NCBI GenBank assembly: GCA_023663185.1
Contig: JAMPHY010000005.1
Coordinates: forward strand, 62,001 to 126,000
Length of the DNA: 64,000 nt
Source: Clostridiales bacterium
GTDB taxonomy: Bacteria; Bacillota; Clostridia; Lachnospirales; Lachnospiraceae
Direction of reading: 5' to 3'
Part shown: positions 6,618 to 15,548 of the stretch, piece by piece
Layout of the letters: each line of letters starts with the position of its first letter
Numbering within the stretch: position 1 is the first letter of the stretch
The notes under the pieces: generated by a model
The model's input: the letters and a program-made list of their open reading frames with translations, nothing else
Told to the model about the DNA's origin: nothing
Database searches by the model: none
Position numbers and translations under genes: made by a program

Positions 6618-8477
6618 ATGCAGGAACAGGAAAAAGAGCTGGAAAAAGGTTTAGCAAAAGAGCTTATAAAAGAAATGCCCGCGAAGTTGAGAAAGCAGAA
6701 GCTGCTTGGAATTTGCGGCATTGTTGTCGCAGTCTGTGAAGCGCTGGGGCTGGTTCTTACAGGCTTGGCGTCGGAAGGAAAGGCATATCTGCTAAAGCCC
6801 CAAAATATGCTGTTGCTTGCCTTCGCCACAGTTGCGACGTTTATCTTGACAACGGCGGCGCTGTATTTTATGTGGTACGGCGGGCGGCGTTTTGTCAATT
6901 CTGATGAAAAGCATTTAGGTCTGCTTTCGCGTCCCTGCTTTTATTGGGCGGCGGTTTTAATAGGCTGGCTTCCGTGCTATCTGGCGTATTTTCCGGCGAT
7001 TTATTCTTATGATGGCGAGCCGCAGCTTTTACAGTATACGCAGCATGCTTTCAATAATCACCACCCGCTTGCACATACATTGTTTCTGGGTGCGTGTTAT
7101 GATGTCGGACAATTTTTACAACAGCAGTTACATTTAAACTTAGACGGCATGGCAATTTATGCTTTTCTTCAGATGGTATTGCTTTCGGGGGCGTTTGCCT
7201 ATGGGTTTACATTTTTGATTCGGCGTAAGGCTCCGAGGCGGCTGCTTATTGCGGCGCTTCTTTGGTGTATATTGTTTCCGGTGCATTCGCTTATGGCAGT
7301 CAGCACTACGAAGGACACTTTTTTTACGGCGTTATTTTTGCTGGATTTCCTTATGCTTGCTCAGGCGATGGAGAGTAAAGACGGGCTTAAGCGCAATGAG
7401 CTAATACTCTTTTGCATAGTGAATGTAGCATTGATGCTTTTTCGTAAAAACGGCGTGTATATAGAGATTGCGCTGCTGATTATTTTTATAGCGCTGGTCT
7501 TGTATAATCTGAGAATGCAGAAAAAAATGCAGTCAGAAGAAATCTCTCAGCCGGAAGAAAGCCGTAAGTTAGAAGAAAGCCGTAAGTTAGAAGAAAGCCG
7601 TAAGTTAGAAGAAAGTCGGCAGCCTAAGAATAGTTCGCAGTTGGAAAGAAGCTTGCGGATTAAAAATAACATAAATTTGTGGACAAGGCTTGCAGCAGTC
7701 ACGTTTATAAGCATAGCCATTTTCTTAGGAGCGGAGCGTGCATTGACATACTTTACAAATGCACAGCCCGGCGAATCGGCGGAAGCGTTAAGCATTCCAT
7801 TGCAGCAGCTTGCCAGAGCCTATAAGAGTAACGGAGAACAGATGAGCGCGGAGGACTTGGAACAGCTTACCGCCTATCTGTCTGTGAAAGGCATGGAAAA
7901 TTATCGCCTCTACATTTCCGACGGCGTAAAGATGTATTTCAATAATGATTTATTCAGGGAGGCTCCGCTTGGTTTTCTGAAAATATACTTGCGTCTGGCA
8001 GCTAAATACCCCGGCTCATATTTATTGGCGCCGTTATATCAGACGATGGGAGACTGGTTTATGACAGATGTGTCACATAGCCTTGTATATCAGGATTGGT
8101 GGCGCGACAGGACGGGATATCTGATTACCGACGCAACTCCGGTTTTTGCCGGAAATTTTATGAAGAAAGAAAATCTTCTGCCGGCAGTAAGAAGCATATA
8201 CGAAGCGATAGCGACAGACTGCGTGCACCAGCGTTTTTTGCCTGCTCAAATTTTATTTGCGCCTGCTTTATATTGTTTTCTCATGGTGTTCGCCGGGATT
8301 GCCTTTTGTAAAAAGAAGCATTATCGCCAGTTGATTCCGTGGGCGGCAGTAATGGTCTATTTGTTGACGATGGCGGCGGGACCGTGTGTGCTAATCAGGT
8401 ATGTTTATCCGTTTATGGCGTTGCTGCCGTTTATGGCGTTTCAGGTTTTGAAAGAAGAAAAGGCGGCTTTATTTTAG
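6618..8477 (+). CDS. DUF6020 family polytopic membrane protein
   Basis: 619 residues. I prefer the ATG at 6618, which follows AGGAG at 6 bases, over the GTG at 6597. The family signature is YFPAIYSYDGEPQLLQYTQH followed by AFNNHHPLAHTLFLGACYD. About ten to twelve hydrophobic helices and a soluble extracytoplasmic portion in the second half suggest a GT-C-like fold, as in lipid-linked sugar transferases; that is inference. A cytoplasmic loop carries a tandem hexapeptide L-E-E-S-R-K. The 3' end overlaps the convergent pepD by 9 bp. Substrate unknown. Confidence 0.8.
   Translation: MQEQEKELEKGLAKELIKEMPAKLRKQKLLGICGIVVAVCEALGLVLTGLASEGKAYLLKPQNMLLLAFATVATFILTTAALYFMWYGGRRFVNSDEKHLGLLSRPCFYWAAVLIGWLPCYLAYFPAIYSYDGEPQLLQYTQHAFNNHHPLAHTLFLGACYDVGQFLQQQLHLNLDGMAIYAFLQMVLLSGAFAYGFTFLIRRKAPRRLLIAALLWCILFPVHSLMAVSTTKDTFFTALFLLDFLMLAQAMESKDGLKRNELILFCIVNVALMLFRKNGVYIEIALLIIFIALVLYNLRMQKKMQSEEISQPEESRKLEESRKLEESRKLEESRQPKNSSQLERSLRIKNNINLWTRLAAVTFISIAIFLGAERALTYFTNAQPGESAEALSIPLQQLARAYKSNGEQMSAEDLEQLTAYLSVKGMENYRLYISDGVKMYFNNDLFREAPLGFLKIYLRLAAKYPGSYLLAPLYQTMGDWFMTDVSHSLVYQDWWRDRTGYLITDATPVFAGNFMKKENLLPAVRSIYEAIATDCVHQRFLPAQILFAPALYCFLMVFAGIAFCKKKHYRQLIPWAAVMVYLLTMAAGPCVLIRYVYPFMALLPFMAFQVLKEEKAALF
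7554..7616 (+). repeat. 18-bp in-frame tandem repeat
   Basis: Three exact copies and one partial copy of GAAGAAAGCCGTAAGTTA encode (E-E-S-R-K-L)n in a predicted loop of the DUF6020 protein. Likely to vary in copy number between strains. Confidence 0.85.
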
Positions 8478-8484
8478 CCGCCTT
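8460..8484 (-). terminator. pepD terminator embedded in overlapping gene ends
   Basis: AAGGCGGCT pairs perfectly with AGCCGCCTT around a 7-base loop. On the minus strand it runs into TTTTCTTCTTTC, so it best serves pepD. It lies inside the last codons of the opposing DUF6020 gene and includes both stop codons. Confidence 0.75.
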
Positions 8485-9920
8485 AAGATTTCTAATAAAT
8501 AGTTCCATGTCCTTAGTGTGCTGTCTGCGCTTAAGGCTTCCTGTGGAGTATGCGCGCCTTGTATATCGGGGCCGAAGGATACGCAGTCGAGACCTTTTAG
8601 CTTGCCAGAGAGCAGACCGCATTCGACTCCTGCGTGCATTGCTTGTACTATGGGCTTTTCGCCGTACTGCTCTTCGTATATATTTATCATAAGCTTGCGC
8701 AAAGGTGAGTCTTCGCGGTATTCCCATGCGGGATATGCGCCGCTGCAGCTTATGTTTCCACCCATTTCTTCTATCAGACATTTTATGCGTTCCACCAGCT
8801 CGTCTTTTTCACTTTCCACGCTGCTGCGCACAGCAAAAGAATATCTGACATCTGTGTCAGTAGTTGAAAGTATGCCAAGATTTAAGGAAGTCTGTACCAA
8901 GCCTTTGATATTGCTGCTCATGCGCTGTATGCCGTTAGGAAGGCTGACAAGCGCGGTGATGGCTTTTGCTGTTGAGTCCGCAGTCATAGCTAAGATAGAA
9001 GCTGCACCCTTATCGCAAATGTCGAGTTTAATTTCAGAGTCGGTCAGTTTATATTCTGCGTTATAGATTTTGACTAACTCACGGAGCGTCTTTTCAAGTG
9101 CCGTAATATCTGTATCTTTGGAAAAAAGAATCTGTGCCGACGCTTCTCTTGGAATTGCGTTATCCATAAGACCGCCGTTTAACGAAACCAGCCTAAACGT
9201 ATAATTGTTATTAAGCTTATAAAGGGTGCGTCCGAGCAGCTTACAGGCGTTAGCGCGTCCTTTGTCGATTTCCACGCCCGAATGTCCGCCCATCAGACCG
9301 GATAATTTTATGTCAACCAATATTCCGACAGTTTCTTCTTTTTCAAGCGGAAGAGAGGCGTTTACCCTGATTCCGCCCGCACAGCTTACAAGCAGATAAC
9401 CTTCTTCTTCGGAATCCAGATTCAGCATAATGCGTGAGCGCAAAGAAGAGCAGTCTATGGCGGCAGCCCCCAGCATACCGATTTCTTCGTCCGATGTAAA
9501 TATGACTTCAAGCGGCGGGTGCGGGATATCCTTAGAATCCAGAATGGCAAGGGCGTAGGCAATGGCAATACCGTCGTCGGCTCCAAGCGTAGTCCCCTGC
9601 GCTGTGATAATATTATCATGAAGCCTAAGCGTCAAGCCGTCTTTGTTAAAATCAATGTCGCAGTCGGAAGCTTTTTCACAGACCATGTCCAGATGACCTT
9701 GAAGTATAACGGGAGCAGACTGCTCATAACATGCGGTTCCTTCCTTAAAAATAATCACGTTGTCAGAATCGTCCTGAATATATCTTAATCCATGCGCTTT
9801 GGCAAAATTGGCGCAGTAGTCGCTGATTGCTTTGGTATTAGAAGAACCGTGCGGAATGGCGCAGATTTCTTCAAAGTAGTGAAATACTGGTTTGGGTTCT
9901 AAATTTGCTAGAATGTTCAT
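8469..9920 (-). CDS. pepD: Aminoacyl-histidine dipeptidase (M20 family)
   Basis: 483 residues, normal for PepD. It hydrolyses Xaa-His and other dipeptides using two metal ions. Visible metal-site segments are LQGHLDMVCEK, LGADDGIAIAYAL, FTSDEEIGMLGA, and a C-terminal GPDIQGAHTPQE carrying the last histidine ligand. The Glu-Glu pair in the third segment holds the catalytic base. No signal peptide, so it is cytosolic. A ribosome binding site (AAAGGAAC) precedes the ATG on the minus strand. It is divergent from the M20D gene at 10039 and convergent with the DUF6020 gene. Two peptidase-family genes back to back suggest peptide or amide scavenging. Confidence 0.95.
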   Translation of the reverse strand: MNILANLEPKPVFHYFEEICAIPHGSSNTKAISDYCANFAKAHGLRYIQDDSDNVIIFKEGTACYEQSAPVILQGHLDMVCEKASDCDIDFNKDGLTLRLHDNIITAQGTTLGADDGIAIAYALAILDSKDIPHPPLEVIFTSDEEIGMLGAAAIDCSSLRSRIMLNLDSEEEGYLLVSCAGGIRVNASLPLEKEETVGILVDIKLSGLMGGHSGVEIDKGRANACKLLGRTLYKLNNNYTFRLVSLNGGLMDNAIPREASAQILFSKDTDITALEKTLRELVKIYNAEYKLTDSEIKLDICDKGAASILAMTADSTAKAITALVSLPNGIQRMSSNIKGLVQTSLNLGILSTTDTDVRYSFAVRSSVESEKDELVERIKCLIEEMGGNISCSGAYPAWEYREDSPLRKLMINIYEEQYGEKPIVQAMHAGVECGLLSGKLKGLDCVSFGPDIQGAHTPQEALSADSTLRTWNYLLEILRRLK

Positions 9921-10038
9921 GAGCGAGTTCCTTTCGCAATTACTTTCTCATATAATATTCCCAGATATTGTAACATAAAACAGAAGATTGTGGTATAATA
10001 TTTTCTGAGAAAATTTAGCATAAGAAAGGAGTCACAAC

Positions 10039-11292
10039 ATGTACGAAGAACTATTATCAGAAGCCGTTAAACTTAAAGAAACAATTATAACCGACAGGCG
10101 CTTCCTTCATCTGCACCCCGGAACAGGATTTGATATACAGGACACGGTCGCATATGTAAAGAAGCAGCTTACCGATATGGGATACGAACCGCAGCCTTGC
10201 GGCAGGGCGGGACTGGTCGCGACGATAGGAAATGGAAAAACAACAGGAAAATCAGAAACAGGACAGGCAGGAAAAGTATTTATGCTCCGCGCCGACATGG
10301 ACGCACTTCCCATCAATGAAGAAGCAGACGTGGAGTTTGCTTCTAAGAATGGAAAAATGCACGCCTGCGGACACGATATGCACACGGCAATGTTGCTGGG
10401 AGCGGCGCGTCTGCTTAAAAAGCATGAGGATGAGATAGAAGGAACTATCAAGCTGATGTTCCAGCCAGCAGAAGAGATATTTGAGGGTTCTAATGATATG
10501 ATAGAGTCAGGTGTTTTGCAAAATCCAGACGTGGACGCAGCGTTAATGATTCATGTTATGGCGGGAATGCCTTTTCCGGCAGGAGCGGTCATTGTGGCGA
10601 CGCCCGGAGTCAGCGCTCCGGCAGCCGATTATTTTGAAATCAGGGTGAAAGGCAAGGGCTGTCATGGCTCAATGCCGAATATGGGAGTGGACCCGATTAC
10701 CGTCGCGGCGCATATCGTGATTGCGCTTCAGGAAATTCAGGCAAGAGAGCTTGGAATAGTTGAGCAGGCGGTATTGACGATAGGAACGATAAACGCCGGA
10801 AATGCCGCCAATGTTATACCCGATGTGGTAGTGATGGGCGGCAGCATACGGACTTTTGACGAAGAGACACGCTCCTTTATTAAGCAGAGAATGTGTGAGA
10901 TTGCACAGGGCGTCGCGCAGTCGTTTAGGGCAAAGGCGGAGGTTGAGTTTGGCAGCGGCTGTCCTACGCTTGTAAATGATAAGACGCTCACTGATGAAGC
11001 TTATCAATATGCTAAAGAGCTTTTAGGGGAAGGAAAAGCCTTTTCCTCGAAAGATTTAAGCAGCTCGGCAGACGGGCGCAAGACTTCTAAGACGGCGGGC
11101 TCGGAAGATTTCGCCTATGTGAGCCATAAAGTGCCGTCCGTAATGCTTGCGCTTGCCGCTGGAACAGCAGAAAAAGGCTATATCTATCCACAGCACCACC
11201 CAAAAGTTAAATTCGATGAGGACGCTTTATCCGCAGGAAGTGCCGTTTATGCTTATATGGCGATGCGCTGGCTGAAAGAGCATGGTGTGTGA
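10039..11292 (+). CDS. M20D-family amidohydrolase
   Basis: 417 residues, start after AAAGGAG. Diagnostic segments are MLRADMDALPINEEA, HACGHDMHTAMLLGAA, MFQPAEE and a final GSEDFAYV. These are the metal-binding Cys-Gly-His and Glu-Glu motifs of the IAA-amino-acid hydrolase / hippurate hydrolase / N-acyl-amino-acid deacetylase group. The dimerisation domain lies at about residues 190-300. Cytosolic. The exact N-acyl substrate cannot be told. Near the start the usual HRHPE-type segment reads LHLHPGTGFD, a modest departure. Confidence 0.9.
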   Translation: MYEELLSEAVKLKETIITDRRFLHLHPGTGFDIQDTVAYVKKQLTDMGYEPQPCGRAGLVATIGNGKTTGKSETGQAGKVFMLRADMDALPINEEADVEFASKNGKMHACGHDMHTAMLLGAARLLKKHEDEIEGTIKLMFQPAEEIFEGSNDMIESGVLQNPDVDAALMIHVMAGMPFPAGAVIVATPGVSAPAADYFEIRVKGKGCHGSMPNMGVDPITVAAHIVIALQEIQARELGIVEQAVLTIGTINAGNAANVIPDVVVMGGSIRTFDEETRSFIKQRMCEIAQGVAQSFRAKAEVEFGSGCPTLVNDKTLTDEAYQYAKELLGEGKAFSSKDLSSSADGRKTSKTAGSEDFAYVSHKVPSVMLALAAGTAEKGYIYPQHHPKVKFDEDALSAGSAVYAYMAMRWLKEHGV

Positions 11293-11409
11293 CCTAAAGA
11301 AATCCCTTAAACTATCCGATATATACAATAAGGCATTATATATTTTTAATAGGTCTGCTTAATTTTAAAAAGAAACGGATTTCGGTCAAAAGTCAAAGGA
11401 GGACGAACA

Positions 11410-12123
11410 ATGAGCAAAATTAACGGTTACGGCATCAACCAGAGCAGCATTTATGCGAACACGACGAAGAATAAGGCTGCTAAAGAGACAAAGGATAAGG
11501 ACAAGGCGGAAAAAGCCGAGAAGAAAAATTCTCAGGTGCAGCTTAGTTCACAGGCTAAGAAACTCTTAGACGAGTTAAAAAAGAAATATTCAAACATGGA
11601 TTTCATCGTGGCGGATTATGAGAACGACGAAGAGGCGGCTGAATATCTTTCCAGAGGAACGAAGGAGTTCAGCGTACTTATCGATACCGAGACATTAGAA
11701 GAGATGGCGTCTGATGAAGAGGCAAAGGCTAAGTATACGGGAATACTTGAGGACTCCGTAGGACAGCTTAAGGATATGTCGGAGAAGCTTGGAGATAAAA
11801 AAGACGAAGTTAAGCATATGGGAGTGTCCATCGGCAAAGACGGCAGCGTTTCGTATTTCGCAGAGCTTGAGAAGATGGGCGAGAAGCAGAAGGAATGGAT
11901 AGAAAAGACCAGAGAGAACAGAAAAGAAGAAAAAGCAGCGAAAGAAAAGAGTGCGCTTGAGAAAAAGACGCAGGAAATAGCAGGTCATGAAAAGACTCAG
12001 ACTACAAGAGTGACGGCTGACTCCGTGGAAGAACTGCTTGAGAAGATAAACGCTGTGGACTGGACTCAAATAAAGGCGCAGGAGAAGCAAGAAGAGGGAG
12101 GCAGATTTGACTTCAGCATATAA
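11410..12123 (+). CDS. DUF6033 family protein
   Basis: 237 residues, start after AAAGGAGG. The N-terminus MSKINGYGINQSSIYANTTK, a Lys/Glu/Ala-rich linker, then LSSQAKKLLDELKKKYSNMD followed by FIVADYENDEEA matches the DUF6033 pattern common in Lachnospiraceae. A long charged coiled-coil C-terminal half follows (KMGEKQKEWIEKTRENRKEE and on). No membrane segment. Its 3' end overlaps the next gene by 17 bp, implying translational coupling with the MFS/spermidine synthase fusion. Function unknown; the SSQAKKLLDEL element is reminiscent of N-termini of flagellar-export-associated proteins, which is only suggestive. Confidence 0.75.
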   Translation: MSKINGYGINQSSIYANTTKNKAAKETKDKDKAEKAEKKNSQVQLSSQAKKLLDELKKKYSNMDFIVADYENDEEAAEYLSRGTKEFSVLIDTETLEEMASDEEAKAKYTGILEDSVGQLKDMSEKLGDKKDEVKHMGVSIGKDGSVSYFAELEKMGEKQKEWIEKTRENRKEEKAAKEKSALEKKTQEIAGHEKTQTTRVTADSVEELLEKINAVDWTQIKAQEKQEEGGRFDFSI

Positions 12124-13687
12124 ATATTATTTGTATCTTACGGAATTTTTTGCGGGAATGTCCGTTATGGCAGTGGAGCTTGGCGCAAGCCGGCTCCTTG
12201 CTCCGTATTTCAGCTCTTCTCAGATTGTATGGACCATCATTATCGGCACGATTATGATTGCGATGGCACTTGGGAATATCTGGGGCGGCAGGAGCGCGGA
12301 CAAAAATCCTAATCCTGATAAACTGTATATCAGGATTATCATAGCGGCGGTATGGATTGCCGCTATACCCGTTCTGGGAAAATATATAATAGTAGCGATT
12401 TCAGCGGCGCTTGTATTTACAATCAGTAATAATTTTCTGATTTGCGCGGCGTTTTTGTCGTGTATGATTATTTTTGTCTTTCCGCTATTTTTGCTTGGCA
12501 CGGTGACTCCGTCGTTAGTAAAATATACGGTGGACAGCCTTGACGACAGCGGCAGGACGGTAGGTAATCTTGGCGCGTTTAATACCATAGGCAGCATAAT
12601 CGGCACATTTCTTCCGACCTTCGTAACGATACCGGCGGTGGGAACTTCCGTGACATTTTTGCTTTTCTCAGGTATTCTCTTAATTCTGGCGCTTATATAT
12701 TTTATCAGAGTTAAAAGAAAGAAGAAACAATGTGTAGTGGGAATTATTTTATTTCTTATATTCAGCGCACTTGGAGCCTCCAGCCGTTTCGCGTTTTGGG
12801 AGAGCGACCTTTTATATGAAGGGGAATCCATATATAATTATCTGCAAGTGAAAGAAACTGACGACAGTGTCATTCTTTCCACCAATGTGCTGTTTGGCGT
12901 ACAGTCGATTATGAAAAAGGACGGAGGAGCTACGGGCATGTACTATGATTATGCGATGGCGGCTCCGCCAATGTCCGGCAAAGTGGACGGCGACATGTTG
13001 ATTTTGGGAATGGGCACAGGCACTTATGCGAAACAGTGTGCACATTATTACGGGGCGACGTCTATAAAGGGCGTGGAGATTGATGAAAAGATTACCAAGC
13101 TTGCCGGAGATTATTTTGAATTGCCTGATTCGGTTCCGGTAACTACCTATGACGGGCGCGCGTATCTGGCGGCGGATAAGGGAAAATATGACGTTATTAT
13201 GGTGGACGCTTATCAGGATATAACCATTCCGTTCCAGATGTCTTCGATAGAGTTTTTTACGCTGGTAAAAGAGCATCTTAATGAGAACGGCGTGATGGTC
13301 GTAAATATGAATATGTATTCGGACGCGGACGGAAATATAAACGATTATCTTTCCGATACGATTGCGGACGTTTTTGACTATGTGTATACCGTAGATGTGC
13401 GGGGCTCGACTAACAGGGAACTTTTTGCTACGCAAAATCCTGACGCCATAGCGGAGTTTGAAGCTATAAGGGCAGAGCTTGAAGATGAAGAGCTTAAATC
13501 TATGCTTGCGAAGGTGTCCGAGGGGATTATCCCTTATGAAAAAGGCGAGAGAGTGTTGACGGACGATAAAGCGCCTGTTGAACTCTTAGGAATGCAGGTC
13601 ATTGACGCGCTTATTCAGAACGAACTCGCGTATTATAAAGGGTTATTTAAGCAAAAAGGGATAAAAGGTTTTTTGGAAGATATGTGA
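12107..13687 (+). CDS. Fused MFS / spermidine synthase-like membrane protein
   Basis: 526 residues. TTG start at 12107 is supported by GGGAGG 6 bases upstream and by overlap with the preceding gene. Residues 1-225 hold about six to seven transmembrane helices in the MFS-like half. Residues ~240-520 form a polyamine-synthase-like Rossmann domain: LILGMGTGTYAKQC (nucleotide-binding Gly loop), GVEIDEKI, DGRAYLAADKGKYDVIMVDA. Members are widespread but few are characterised. The SpeE catalytic Asp region (MVDAYQD) is present, so aminopropyl or methyl transfer is possible but unproven. Confidence 0.85.
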   Translation: MTSAYKYYLYLTEFFAGMSVMAVELGASRLLAPYFSSSQIVWTIIIGTIMIAMALGNIWGGRSADKNPNPDKLYIRIIIAAVWIAAIPVLGKYIIVAISAALVFTISNNFLICAAFLSCMIIFVFPLFLLGTVTPSLVKYTVDSLDDSGRTVGNLGAFNTIGSIIGTFLPTFVTIPAVGTSVTFLLFSGILLILALIYFIRVKRKKKQCVVGIILFLIFSALGASSRFAFWESDLLYEGESIYNYLQVKETDDSVILSTNVLFGVQSIMKKDGGATGMYYDYAMAAPPMSGKVDGDMLILGMGTGTYAKQCAHYYGATSIKGVEIDEKITKLAGDYFELPDSVPVTTYDGRAYLAADKGKYDVIMVDAYQDITIPFQMSSIEFFTLVKEHLNENGVMVVNMNMYSDADGNINDYLSDTIADVFDYVYTVDVRGSTNRELFATQNPDAIAEFEAIRAELEDEELKSMLAKVSEGIIPYEKGERVLTDDKAPVELLGMQVIDALIQNELAYYKGLFKQKGIKGFLEDM

Positions 13688-13769
13688 TAGTTGCTTTTGG
13701 GGTTATGATTAAAGAGGCTTCTTTGGGGGAATGATATAGATAATCTAAACCCGAAAGGAGCTTTTTAAT

Positions 13770-14375
13770 ATGGATTTTAGGAATAGCGAAACTAAGGACA
13801 ATCTTATGCGCGCTTTTGCGGGCGAAAGTCAGGCAAGAAACAGATATACCATTGCGGCGGGGCAGGCGAGAGATGAAAAGCTATATGTAGTCGAGGCGGT
13901 ATTCCGTTTTACCGCAGAGCAGGAGAGAGAGCATGCGGAAGTGTTCTATAAGCACCTTAATGAGATGGCAGGGGAAAACATTGCGATTGACGGCGCATAT
14001 CCTGTAGACATTGCCAAAAATTCGGCGTCGCTTCTTAGAATGGCGCAGCACAACGAATATGAGGAACACGGCGACGTATATCCAAACTTTGCCAGAAAAG
14101 CGGAAGAGGAGGGGTTTTTCGCGGTAGCGGATTCTTTTAGGCAGATAGCTGAGATTGAGAAGGTACATGGAAATAGGTTCAGTCAGTTTGCAGATTGGCT
14201 TGAAGAAGGGAAGCTTTTCGTATCCGATGTAGAGACGGCATGGATGTGTATGGAGTGTGGACACATCTACAGGGGAACCGAGGTTCCGCCCGTATGTCCG
14301 GTATGCCACAGCGACAGGGGCTATTTTGTCCGCTTGGAGCTTGCACCATATACGGCGAGCTGTTGTATAAAGTAG
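13770..14375 (+). CDS. Rubrerythrin
   Basis: 201 residues, start after CGAAAGGAGC. Residues 1-150 form the ferritin-like diiron four-helix domain (NLMRAFAGESQARNRYTIAA; FTAEQEREHAEVFYKHL; AEIEKVHGNRF), supplying the Glu and His iron ligands. Residues 155-190 are a rubredoxin-like Fe-Cys4 site, CMECGHIY plus CPVCHSDRG. Rubrerythrin reduces hydrogen peroxide in anaerobes. A single-gene unit, followed by a hairpin terminator of the ACATATGT-loop family. The pair of Cys near the very C-terminus (SCCIK) is unusual. Confidence 0.95.
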   Translation: MDFRNSETKDNLMRAFAGESQARNRYTIAAGQARDEKLYVVEAVFRFTAEQEREHAEVFYKHLNEMAGENIAIDGAYPVDIAKNSASLLRMAQHNEYEEHGDVYPNFARKAEEEGFFAVADSFRQIAEIEKVHGNRFSQFADWLEEGKLFVSDVETAWMCMECGHIYRGTEVPPVCPVCHSDRGYFVRLELAPYTASCCIK

Positions 14376-14390
14376 GAAAGTAACTGTTCA

Positions 14391-14445
14391 GCCATCAGGC
14401 GCACGGAAACATATGTGTCCATGCGCCTGATGGCTTAATTTTTAC
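14391..14445 (+). terminator. Long hairpin terminator, ACATATGT-loop family
   Basis: A 17-bp stem (GCCATCAGGCGCACGGA with TCCATGCGCCTGATGGC, one C-A mismatch) caps a loop AACATATGTG that is itself self-complementary, followed by TTAATTTTT. The loop recurs in hairpins at 22280 and 37564. Confidence 0.8.
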
Positions 14446-14569
14446 TCCCTAAAAAATTTTCGTAATGTTTTTTTGAAAATTCCTTTTCGTAATTGACAAT
14501 CTGTGTTATTATATATAGGTAGCTTAAAAATTAAAAAATATTATAATAGTCAGGGACCGGTGTGACGGA

Positions 14570-15529
14570 ATGGAAGAGGGACAGGCATATAGTGGGAAGA
14601 GCGGTTTTTCAAAGGGCGCGCTCATCTTAATCATAGGTATGTTGATACTGATTCCTACTGCACTTTCCGTTTTTCTGGGGATTAGGCTTCATACAGTGCA
14701 GAAGGAACTGGAAGAGCTTAAGGCACAGGCTAAGGAGGCGGCGTCGATTAGGAGCGCAGAGCTTCCGAGAGAAGAAGCCCCCGATTCTGAGACGGAAGAT
14801 TTTCAGAGCGTGTATACCGCAGACAGTGTAAATGTTTCTAAACGAGACAGCACAGGAGCGCAGGCGACGGATATTACAGAGCAGTCTATTCAGGACGGCG
14901 ATGTTAGGAAGGTGTATTTAACCTTTGATGATGGGCCCAGCGGCAATACCTCGCGGATTCTGGATATTCTGGCGGAATATGATGTGAAGGCGACTTTCTT
15001 CGTAGTAGGTAAGGAAGACGAAAAGTATAAGGAAGTGTATAACAGGATTGTGGACGAGGGGCATACGCTCGGAATGCACTCATACAGTCATAAGTATGAT
15101 GAGATATATCAGTCTGTAGAAAGTTATGCGCAGGATTTGAGCAGATTACAGGAGTTTTTGTATGAGACTACAGGAGTATGGTGCAGGTATTGCAGATTTC
15201 CGGGAGGCAGCAGTAATACGGTCAGTACGGTGGATATGAATGAGCTTATCGCCTATTTGGACGAGCAGGATATCACATATTTTGACTGGAATATTGCCTC
15301 AGGAGACGCTTCAAGCAGTTATATCAGTGCGGACGCGATATTGAATAACTGTATACCGCAGATACCTAAATTCAATGAATGTATGATACTGATGCATGAC
15401 GCATCAAATAAAAATACAACGGTAGAGGCATTGCCAAGATTGATAGAAAGAATACAGGCAATGGAGGACACAATAATCGTTCCGATTACTGAAGATACGG
15501 AACTGATACAACATATAAGCAATGAATAA
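14570..15529 (+). CDS. Membrane-anchored polysaccharide deacetylase
   Basis: 319 residues. An N-terminal transmembrane helix (about residues 17-38) places the enzyme outside the membrane. A short coiled coil and linker lead to a NodB domain from residue ~120: VYLTFDDGPSG (catalytic Asp and metal Asp), GHTLGMHSYSH (two metal His), RFPGGSSNT, FDWNIASGDA and ILMHD. CE4 enzymes remove N-acetyl groups from peptidoglycan or other amino-sugar polymers. The stop overlaps the region just before the bactofilin gene, suggesting co-transcription. Substrate is probably peptidoglycan, by analogy with PgdA-type proteins. Confidence 0.9.
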   Translation: MEEGQAYSGKSGFSKGALILIIGMLILIPTALSVFLGIRLHTVQKELEELKAQAKEAASIRSAELPREEAPDSETEDFQSVYTADSVNVSKRDSTGAQATDITEQSIQDGDVRKVYLTFDDGPSGNTSRILDILAEYDVKATFFVVGKEDEKYKEVYNRIVDEGHTLGMHSYSHKYDEIYQSVESYAQDLSRLQEFLYETTGVWCRYCRFPGGSSNTVSTVDMNELIAYLDEQDITYFDWNIASGDASSSYISADAILNNCIPQIPKFNECMILMHDASNKNTTVEALPRLIERIQAMEDTIIVPITEDTELIQHISNE

Positions 15530-15548
15530 GAAATGGAGGACTTATAGA

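Noticed and set aside
8518-9066. 182-codon ORF on the plus strand
   Set aside because: Antisense shadow of pepD with Ser/Pro-rich composition and no ribosome binding site.
12220-13435. Two ~200-codon minus-strand ORFs
   Set aside because: Shadows of the MFS/spermidine-synthase fusion gene, with no start signals.
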